From Saccoglossus kowalevskii (taxonomy: Eukaryota; Hemichordata; Enteropneusta; Harrimaniidae): a DNA stretch of 28,479 nucleotides. Every line of letters starts with the position of its first letter. Position 1 is the stretch's first letter. Positions 1 through 10,600 of the stretch are shown in pieces. A program made the position numbers and the translations under genes. The notes below the pieces were generated by a model. That model saw nothing but the letters and a program-made list of their open reading frames with translations, did no database searches and was not told where the DNA came from. Where the stretch lies: positions 333,025 through 361,503 of the forward strand of contig NW_003135337.1 of the NCBI RefSeq assembly GCF_000003605.2, written 5' to 3'.

Positions 1-213
1 CCATTCACAATTACAATAAATAATGTATATCTGTTCAAAGAAATTAATAAATATGAACACTAAAAAATGTCAAAAACAAACATTTATAATCAAATAATTC
101 CAAAATTTGTTTTTGTATACTGTCTTTAAATGTCTCTAAAGCCCCATGGGAATTGTAAAAGTGAATTATTATATATTTGTACTCATTCAAATGTCATTTA
201 TTAAATTATTATC

Positions 214-227
214 GTTACCATGGAAAC
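214..227. promoter_or_regulatory. RFX X-box-like motif upstream of the LOXHD1 start
   Basis: GTTACCATGGAAAC differs at one position from the symmetric X-box GTTRCCATGGYAAC bound by RFX factors. It lies 1.3 kb before the ATG. RFX factors control ciliary and hair-cell genes, so the place makes sense, but a single motif match is weak evidence. Confidence 0.35.
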
Positions 228-1030
228 TATTGTTGAAGTCCATTCAACCAAAGTTGTGATGCTAAATGTAGTGGGAGTAATATCAAAATACCAAGTGAGG
301 ACAAGAAAAAAATATGAGCCTTTTGGTTGATTCCATCTTTCACTTTTAAAATTGTCCTTAAAATTGTGAAACTGAATTTTGCTTTCATTTTTTCTAAAAT
401 GCTGACTAAAATCTTCAAACAAATTTGTGACTCACACATTTTAACTGGGGTGTGCATGACCAGAAATACATATTTGTTTTCTAGGTCTTACAGATAAATG
501 TGTCTTCAAAGATCTGAAAGATGCTATGTATTTTTGCTTTACATCATACCTCTGTGATTATAATTTATTAATATTTTAATTTTTTGAAAATAACCCTGCA
601 TATACATATGTGCTATAGGTTCATAATGCCTTATGGGTAATGATAGATGATCTAACATAACTAGCTTTTTAACTCATAATTCATATGGTTAATTTTCTTA
701 AAAACTAGGGAATTGTTACTAAGAACAATATAACTCAATATATGTCAAAACATTCATTCCATCGTGAGACATTCAAAGATTGATATATGTCTATGCATGA
801 GTATTATAAAAAAGGATAACAAACTTTATTAATATATTACACATAGCACCAACCATTTATAATATATGGGAATGTTAACTAGATAACCATGTATCATATA
901 CAGAGAAGAACACTATAACCATTTTTTTCACAGACATACTTATTTACTGTTTCTAGAAATTGTAATACTAGTAATCTCACAATTCTTGTGTCTTCAAATG
1001 AGATTTTCACATCATATCATACCAGTTGCA

Positions 1031-1202
1031 TACTGTAAAATAATTTTTTAATGTTTTGTATGTATTTTCACTGAATTTTGATGACTGGAATGTAAAATAC
1101 AGGAAAAAAGGTATATTAGCTGGATTTTATTTTCACTGAATCATTCCTTCAGTGAAAATAGTGAAAATGAATTCCAAACAAATATAAAGTATTTCACAGT
1201 AC
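1031..1202 (+). mobile_element. MITE family A, upstream copy
   Basis: Begins TACTGTAAAATA and ends in the complement-like ATTTCACAGTA. It shares the internal GCTGGATTTTATTTTCACTG segment and an AATCATTCCTTCAGTGAAAA segment with the copies in introns 3, 7 and 19. It is somewhat shorter and more decayed than those. Non-coding. Confidence 0.7.
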
Positions 1203-1536
1203 TTTATACCTTATAAATCCTTATTACACATTCATGTACATGATAATGTGATAACATCATTTTTATCATGGCCTATTGATATTTTATTTACCTAAATATC
1301 ATTACTGTTTTTATATGTTAATTAAAAGTTATCATCAATATTCAAGAGAATAAAAACACATCATGGCTTATTAATAATGTGTATCTATTTGAAAACAAAT
1401 ATAATGTTTCATGGCAAGGTAATATCAGGTAAAGAATCTAGCTACAGATGTTTTCATATCATTACTGACTCTTGACTGATTTATCTTCTTTGTCTATATC
1501 TGTAGTACATAATGATAACAAGCATTTGAAGTGAGA

Positions 1537-1654
1537 ATGAGTTCTGAAGGTGTCAAGAGTTTACTGGTAACTCCCAAATACACATCATATCAGCCTGTCA
1601 GGACTAGAGATCCCTACGCACCATATGCCACAGGCAAAACAAGGCCAAGTTCAG
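1537..1654 (+). CDS. LOXHD1: LOXHD1 exon 1 (start codon; residues 1-39)
   Basis: Start chosen at ATG 1537: A at -3, and an in-frame TAA at 1516-1518 with no ATG between. Encodes [20 protein letters not shown] and continues proline- and basic-rich, with no signal peptide. The donor is G|GTAATT, leaving phase 1. The frame continues cleanly into exons 2 and 3. A possible acceptor at 1504-1505 suggests that the exon also carries about 31 nt of 5' UTR. Confidence 0.82.
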
Positions 1655-4600
1655 GTAATTAAGAGAGTCTTTATTTTTACTTTAAGACCATATATATTCT
1701 GTTATGGTGTTTGCCAGTTACCCAGGCTGTTGAAGATAAATTGATGAACAGTTCTTCGTACATAGGAAATTTGAATTTAGATGATGGAAGATGAAGCTAT
1801 GATGTAATTACCATGAAGTACATTTGTATTTCATAATATACATGTAAGGTTACATAAAAAAAATACCACAAAGTGCAGTACTGCGTTTCATATCAACCAA
1901 CATTAGCAGAGATCAGTGTGATTGCTGAGTTGCATACCTGCAGTATGCTCATGATAACCATATTATAATTATTATACTGTTTCCTACCTGCATGAAAATT
2001 TGATAAAAGAACACAGCTCAAAAATTCAGCAAAAGATGTATTTAAGATTTGTGGCTATCCTCGGGGGCGGACATCCGGGTATTTTCACCGCCCAGCAACC
2101 AGCGGCGGTGAAAACAAAGGCCCAAAACTCACAGAAAACAGTACCGGTACTTTGGGATGATTGTTGAGACTCCTCTGAACAGTGTAACAAGATTAGATCA
2201 CCGTGTATAACATATATAAATTTGGTTGTTCGGGATTACTTCAAAGTTGAGTTTGTGTTGTTTTCTCGAATTTTCACCGGCTCAACCGGCGTTCCACAGC
2301 AGCGCGCACAGAGCCCATAAAAATGCATGTACAGTGGTACGCGTCTCAGCAACGTGGAACGTCTTGTGACGTAGCTCCGCCCCCGAGGATATGATTATTT
2401 GTGTTCAGTGACTGGTTCTATTTTTGCCATGCGCTACAGTGCTTCTGCTACCATTATAAACAAAGGAAAGTTTTGAACATGTTTCGAATGAATGCAAATA
2501 CAGCTTTTTAATGACGATAAATTTTATTGTTTTCGGTGCTAGATTGTGTAATAGTATACTGTGGCATAGTCCATCGAAGTTTTAACATGTGTACATTTTA
2601 AATCTCTGTTTGATGAAATCTGGTCTTACGAATTACACATATGTTTAAAGACATATTTATAACAATTTTTAAATACCAATCAACAGCTTTTATTATTTTG
2701 ATTTATAAAAATTTTATATTTACCGTATAAACATTTATACTGACTCCAGCTTTCAATGTATTTCTCTTACAATTTTGTTCAAACTTGGAACAAAAAATAC
2801 AAAACTTAAATGGTTACTTATTGCACATTTCTGATTATTTTCAACCCATTTTTGCCTTCAAAAACCAAATTTGAATGTGTGATAGTTCATTGAACATGCA
2901 TATTTCTTTTATCTATCTCAAGTGACTGAAATCCCATCATAATATTTATTTATTTTGTATTATTTGTTTGTTTTAGCTCCAGTGAGACGTCCCACTGGTC
3001 CTGTAGATGTGAGACCAGCATGGCATGACTCCAGAGCTGAATTAAACCATGCCAAGAGAAGAAACTTCACGATATCATTAAGACACAATCCAATAGAAAG
3101 TCGTGTCAGCAAGAGGGCTCCTTATGCTGGTGAGTATTACAATTAAAGTTAGAAAGGGGCCACTTATGCTGCTGTGTAATAACAATACAGTGAGCAAGAG
3201 AAGCCCTTAAGCTTGTGAATAATAAAAGTTTTGAAAAATGTTATGAATTTATACAAATTAATGATTTCATACTACCGTATCAGCTGTTTATTTCACTTCT
3301 ACATAAACTGTTGCATAATGATTGCATGAAAATAGGATTTAAAGTTAGAGTTTAGGTTATTTAGGTTATGCCTGCATCATTTTTTTCATATTTTTCCAAA
3401 GATTTTTCTTGTAACTATGACTACCTGGTCCAAAATTAACAAATAAATTTAAAAAAAAATACATTCCAGTTGGTATAAAAGAATATATAACTAACATTTT
3501 ATTTAATTTTGTTTGATAGCAAGAAAATATGATTCAATAGATCTAGCTGATATCAAGCATTATCCACGAGTGGAAAATGGCAACACAGTCACAGCACCCC
3601 CATATAGTTCATTGAACGACCCACATCTTGTGGACTATTTTGCCAGAAAATTTGGATTTCAACCAAAGCCACCGACCGCTGGGGTAAGTTGTTACAATTC
3701 TTGTTACATCTGGAAGTCTTAATTCCTATTGTTAACTTGCTATGCTTTATATGCTCCCAGGATGTCATGTTACACATGTCACACTCGCAATATGGATTCC
3801 AAATGCCTGTAAACAAGTAGTACTGTAAAATACTTTATTTTACCTGGAATTAATTTTCGCTGAAAGGACTTTTTTGGTTTTTGTATGGAATTTATGTTCA
3901 ATGATTTTTGCTCAGTTAATGTAGGAATAGGAAAAAAAAAGATATTCGCTGGATTTTATTTTCACTGAATCATTCCTTCAGCGAAAATAGTGGAAATTAG
4001 TTCCAATCGAAAATATAAAGTATTTTACAGTAGAATACTGTGGAATACTTTATTTTCGCTGGAATTAATTTTCGCTGAAAAGGCTTTTTGGGCGTTTTGT
4101 GTGGAATTTATTTTCACTGATTTTTGATGAGTTTAATGTGAAATATAGGAAAAAAAGTATATTCGCTGGATTTTATTTTCACGGAAACATCCCTTCGGCA
4201 AAAATCGCGAAATTCCAAGCGAAAATTAAGTATTCTACAGTAGTTTTTTGTTTCCTTACAAAATGGTGAATGTGTACTGGTAATAGAGTGAAATTAAAAC
4301 AATGTGACTATTTTTTTTTTCAATCCATGCTCAGCTTTAATACTCACTTGTGTTATATTTCTGAAAATTATTTTTGGTGGTGAAAATTGTGACAGGACAA
4401 AATAGACACTTGTGTTTCCACCCAATTGTTGATTAAAATGTTTCCATTGTGTGTTTACATTCCAGAGTGTGAGAAGTCGAACTGGAAGTGCAATAGGTCC
4501 CGGGGGTGGTAAAATTATTGTGTATAAGGTAGATGTGAAAACTGCAGATCGAAAAAATGCGGGAACCGATGCAAATGTGAGTCAAAGAAGCATTTTATTT

Positions 4601-7600
4601 TTGTGAAAGACTAAATTTTTCACAAATTTAAAAAATATACTTCAAAACATGCAAACTATTGCATCAATATTTTAGCAGAATAAATTATGGTAGATTTAAT
4701 TCGTGAGAGGAAATTACTTGCATGAGTCAAGTTCTTTTGTTTCAATGAACATTAGGTTCAGAGGTCACAGTGACTTGCAAGAAATCTGTGATTTTGAATA
4801 GTACAAATATTGAATGTTTTACAATATATTCTTCATAACTATAAATAGATTACACCACTGATGATGTCATAGTTATATTATTCATAATCATTTCATTTAT
4901 TTTTATAGGTTTTTATCTGGATTAAAGGAACTAAAGGAAAAATGCCAAAGAAGAAATTGTGTAAAATGACCTCCGTAAAGAAAAATGCCAAAATAGAATC
5001 CGGAGTACCATTTAAATTTACCAGGGGTAAAACAAAATCATTTAAACTGAAGAGTCAAGACTTAGGAGACTTAACATCACTGCGCATTGAGGTAAAAACT
5101 GTTATTGAAGGATTCTCAGACACTGATTATGCCTCTATTGTTTTTGTGGCACACTATTCGAGAATATAGGTTGATCTCAATTTTGGAGTTCAACTCCTGG
5201 TAGTATTTGAACTATGAATCTACTGTGGTGAACTAACCTCTATACCCAATCTGCTTCTGTCTTTTTTCTCTGCTTCATTTCAAAAATAGAATCCAGAACA
5301 TTTGCTAGATGATTACTGTTCTGTTCTATAAATTTGCATATCTCGACCCTTAGCCTTTAAAACAACACCCAATCATTTAAGACAAGATGTTAGTAGCAAA
5401 AACCTCCACTTGAATACATGTAATTATTAAGTGTCATGCACATATTTGTCAACTGGTGGGTGATTCAAACACAGCAGAATCATGTAGGCATTTGCTGTTG
5501 TTGTATTTCTGTTCCATCCACTATAAATTTGCCTATCTTGACCTTTAGCTTTTGAAACAACACCCAATCATGTAGACATGATGTCAGTACCAAAGATCAC
5601 CACTTGAATTATTAATAAATTACATGCCCTTATTTGTCAACTGGTGGGTGATTCTAATGCCAAAATCCTGTAGGTGTTTGCTGTTGTTGTATTTCTGTTC
5701 TCTCTTACATGTTATATTTTCAAAGTCACAGTAAATCAATTAATGTACAATTAATGTAGCTGTGTTGAGACTGTTATTGTTGGTAGATAAATAGATAAAT
5801 CACTTTGAAATTTGAGGCAGGTGGGGTACAACTTCTATGTTTTCTCATTGCAAAAATATCATAATATATGCGAGAATATTTGTAGACAAATCAATAATGT
5901 CTGTATTGATTTTATTACAGCATGATGGCCTAGAAAAGAGATGTGGTTGGTTTTTAGAAGAGGTTGTTATTACCAATTTAATAAGTGGAAAATCATGGTT
6001 GTTTCCTTGTAATCAATGGCTGTCATTATTTGAAGCCGACTGTCAGCTGTCTAGAGAATTGAAAGCATATGATGGGAAGAAATATGGCAAAACAGGTCAG
6101 TGGTAGTTAATAAGAAGGTAGCGATATTAATGTTGTTAATCCAGATTCTGCATGAATTATATATTAACAGAATCTTAATTTTGCTAAAGTGCCAACACTC
6201 TCACTGTGAGAATATACTTTATTTTAAATTAGTGACATCTTGAATTTATAGCGAGATTACAAATAACCCAGTAGCTAAAACATGCTCGCGAAAAAGACAT
6301 GTTTTACAGTTTTTTTTTTTTTTTTGATCTGATCAGATGTGTTGAAACAAATACAGCAAATTGAAATTCACTGTAATTTCTCTAAAGGACTATGTTCTTA
6401 AATTATACTTGAGGCAGTGTTACCTCAGCTTTAAATATCATCAATTTCAAAACAGTGTCCAGTTCCCTTTACTTACTTTACATTCAAATGTAGTATAGTA
6501 GCAGTGTAAAGTTCTTAACTGACTTGATAGTAATTCAGGAACTCTCTTTTGAAATCCACTGTAATTTATAATGCTTTAAAGCACTAACCAATTAACGTCA
6601 ACATTTGATAGCGTTCTGAATGTCTTTGGTTGGTTGTTTTTCCAGAATACGAAGTTGTGACAATCACCGGTAATGTGAAAGGAGCTGGTACTGATGCTAA
6701 TGTCTACGTTACCATGTATGGACAGAGGGGTACATCAAGTAAGAAACACCTGAGGCCAGAAGGAGCAGATGCATTTGAAAGAGGACAGACAGATATTTGT
6801 AGATTCAAATCTAACAATGTTGGCATGATTCGAAAAATAAGGTCAGATTTTAATAATTTTTGAAAACAATTTTGTATTGTTTTGTGGTTGTTAATAGGTG
6901 TGATGCACATATGAGGGGTTGTCCTTAGCTGTACCAATGTATGTCAATGTATATATTATTAAAGCAGTACAGTTATCACACCACTTCATGACTGTTCGGG
7001 TGCCATGCAAGATACATGGAATTCTAACATAGGCTGGGCAACTACTGTGAAGCCTTACCCTTATAAAGTAAAACACTGTAAAATACTTTATTTTAGCTGG
7101 AATTAATTTTCGCTGAAAAGACTTTTTGGGTATTTTGTATAGGATATATTTGACTGATTTTTGACGAGTTGAAAGTACAATATAAGGGAAAAGGTATATT
7201 CGGTGGATTTTATTTTTCACTAAATCATTCCTTGAGCAAAAAATTAATTCCAAGCGAAAATAAATTATTCTACAGTACTGTGTCAATTGTCAATCTTCCC
7301 AAAAATTGAAGTATTTCCTTGTTTATTTACGAAACATAACTTTTGGCAAACCTTGACATATTTAGAATGCTTTTCACTATGAAGCCATCAGGCCTCAACA
7401 ATTCTGGAAAATGTGAAAAATAAGTTTGTAATTTTCTTGTAGGATTGAGCATGACAACACTGGATTCGGTCCTGGTTGGTTTCTTGAACGGGTTGTCATT
7501 ACAGATTTAAGAAATCCAAAAAAAGCTAAGTTTTATTTCCCTTGCGGTCAGTGGCTCGCCAAGGATGAAGGAGATCGGTTGACGTACAAAGATTTACTGG

Positions 7601-10600
7601 GTAGTACAGATCCAATGGCTGTCAGGAAAGGTGTGTTGAGTTTTAATAGTGATTTTGTCTTCTTTCCTTTATCACAGAAAACAACAGTAATAAACTAATT
7701 AATTAATAAGTATAATACAAACCTACTAAGTTGGATAAAGTACCACAGTGCCATGCTGTATTCATTATAAACCTAAAAAAAATTTGTAATTTCTTTAATG
7801 ATAATATAGTCACTCACTATTGAGTGTAATTGCTTCCAGTGCACCTCCATTACATGTTACAACACAATAATAGGACAATATTTTACCCATTATCCACTTA
7901 CTATATACTGTAAACCGTTGAATTTTCATTCATGATGACAACATTTTGTAAAGTTGCTCTGATTATGTGTGTTTAGAAACGTCGGAATAAATTTCAAGTG
8001 CTACAAAATTTCCCGATTTTCACTGACTGAAATTTTCAAAAATGTGTCTCTTTAAATTCATGTAGTTTACGTTAATACTGACTTGACCAGTTTGATTGAA
8101 TAATTTAATGTTAACTAAGAAAAAATGTTGTGCAGATCGCTGTGACTCAGTGGAATCTTCACCTCTTTGACTTTCCCTGAAATTTCAAGCGGTTTACAGT
8201 CTATTTCATTCATCATGTTTAATTATTCACATTTTGTTCTATAATTTTTTTCTCACTCATACCATACATACTGCCATTTTGCAGGACTAGGTAGGTTACA
8301 TCTAATTAATAATAACTTCACTAAACTTTATCAGTTCAATATCATAGTATCGTGTGCACCAATGAATGTTTGTGATATACATTGATATAGAAATGTTGAG
8401 AGAAAAGGGCCCTATAATAAAAAAAATTGTTAATCATTGTGTTATATTATGTTCACTTTCATGTTGTATCATACACTGAAATGGCAACATAGCCAGCTTA
8501 CTGTTTTGCTAGCCAGCTTACTGTTTCAGAACTGTTATGTGGTTGAAACTGGTTAGATCAAACTATTTTTATGTTGGTTCACAAAACGCACATGTGAAGA
8601 ACAAGCCATTACTTTATGGTTCCCTCATCCAAAACTGATCCACATGATGCAAAACTATATTTTTTGCGAATTGACTGTCTACGAGCTGCCTTGAATAAAC
8701 CATGTAAACTCATTAAACATTTTCGAACTTTTGTTACTCGCAATGTTAGATCACATGGTCAATAATTACATTTATGGCATGCCAATAGCTGAAACGTAAT
8801 TGTTGGTTAAACAAAAAATTTCTTTTGACTGTCTTCATGTTGTGTATAACCCTGTACATCACAACATTGTATTTATTTATTTGTTTGTTTGTTTATTTGT
8901 TTTTGCGTTTATTTATTTATTTATTATGCATAAACATCACTTGAATTTGGGTATATATCATGCTTATAATGAACGGCATATGGGCTTGATCTTGGCTTGT
9001 GACTACGTAACAGATTTCATTCATGGTACATAATAAATCATAGTGAAACTAAAGAAGCATTGCCATTTCTGTTTATAAATTTGCTGGTCATCGTCGGCTA
9101 CAAGAGAAATTGTAATTGTGATTCAGGATTTTCAGGCGTGGAAATGCATGTAAATGTAAGAAATAATGTAAATATTCTCTGCTGCGTAGTGAAATTAAAC
9201 AATGTGTATTTGTCTATTCAGCTAATAAGTACATTGTACGTGTGTATACCGGAGATAGAGCAAAGGCTGGTACTGATGCTAATGTCTCCATCACAATCTT
9301 TGGAGAGTTTGGAGATTGTGGTGAGAAGAAACTACGGGCTAAAGGCAATAATTTTGAGAGAGGAAGGTGAGTACAAATGAACTTGTGTCTATTATTGAAA
9401 AAAACATTTGCATATTAAACTTATAAAAATTGAAAGTACATATTATCTACATCAAGCCAGCATGAGCACATATATTTATACAAGGTCTACAGAAGTGGGC
9501 GTGGTTGGCAGAAATAGGCATAGTTTACACAAATGGGTGTGGTCTACAGGAATTGACATAGTCTACAGAAGTTTTCATTTTATAATGTTTTGCTTATTTT
9601 CAGTGAAGACAAATTCATTTTAGAGTGTCCACATTTGGGTGAATTGAAGAAGATAAGAATTGGACATGACAACGCAGGACTTGGACCTGGTTGGTTTCTA
9701 GATAAGGTACAGGAATAATATAACATACGATACTGTTACTAGCAGTCAATTCAGTAAATAATGCTTTGTCCTATATCCTGTTGAATCTGTGCTGACAACT
9801 GTCACTTGAAATTTAAATAAAAAGTTGCTTGGAGAGTGATGAACTTTCCATGCATGGAATGAGAATTTGTATTATCATATGTTCCCTTGGCGGTGCATTT
9901 TAAAAAGATAAAATGAATAAATTTTGTTCATCATGACGTTAATACTGTACTATAATATAATATAATATAATATAATATAATATAATATAATATAATATAA
10001 TGTAATGTAATGTAATGTAATGTAATGTAATGTAATGTAATATAATATAATTTAAAGTAATATGATATTCATAGTTACTGATAGGTGTGTAATGTAATGT
10101 ATTTTTGTATTTGAATGTAGGTAATAATAGATGACTCTGAACAGAAGAGGTGTTATGAATTTCCATGTCATAGGTGGTTTGACAAAAGAGAAGATGATGG
10201 TCAGATACAGAGAGATATATTAGTTGGAGGTAAACCAGGAGATGCCCCTGCAGGTAAACACACATCTTTTAGTGGTATTTACTTTTATTGCTATTATTCA
10301 CTTTGAAATTAACATGGTCAAGTGACAATAGATAGAAATAAAAAAAGGATTATATATGTGTGTCATATCATCCTAACACATTGCGTGTGAATGGTTAAAG
10401 TTTTGCTGCTAGAAATGTTCACTGTCAAATAATTTGAGAGTGTTTGGAGAGCATAATTTTTGTGAAAGTTAAAATTGCACTGGAGATTATTTATATAGCT
10501 TTATCAAGGTGCTGGGACTATTACGTGATGTACATGTATTTGAGGGTATGAATATGCACAAAGAGTGTAAAGTATTTAAAAAATCGCACATACAAATGTA

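Larger units (their letters stand above)
1..1505. other. Upstream region or 5' UTR intron, no gene seen
   Basis: AT-rich sequence without a credible coding exon; the small open frames near 201-457 on the minus strand have no recognisable content. It holds a MITE copy (1031-1202) and an X-box-like site (214-227). A pyrimidine-rich tract ending in TGTAG at 1501-1505 could be the acceptor of the first coding exon, which would put the promoter and a non-coding first exon further left. No clear TATA box or start site could be assigned. Confidence 0.5.
3684..4465. other. Intron 3
   Basis: 782 bp, phase 0. Two family A MITEs lie head to tail at 3821-4032 and 4035-4242. The remainder is featureless AT-rich sequence. 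Confidence 0.85.

Noticed and set aside
201-457. Two overlapping minus-strand open frames at the left edge
   Set aside because: Short, overlapping in different frames, AT-rich composition, no recognisable motif.
2213-2220. TATATAAA as the core promoter of LOXHD1
   Set aside because: It lies inside a transposon downstream of exon 1; nothing shows transcription starting there.
6891-7286. 131-codon minus-strand open frame
   Set aside because: Lies over a family A MITE and intron sequence, with no domain and no splice partner.
9060-9380. Plus-strand open frame of 106 codons across exon 9
   Set aside because: Different frame from the PLAT reading. The PLAT frame gives AGTDA and FGEFGD motifs and joins its neighbours by phase; this one has no recognisable content.
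9939-10265. Minus-strand open frame rich in LHYITLHYI
   Set aside because: Translation of the TATAA/TGTAA microsatellite and of exon 11 in reverse; low complexity, no start context.
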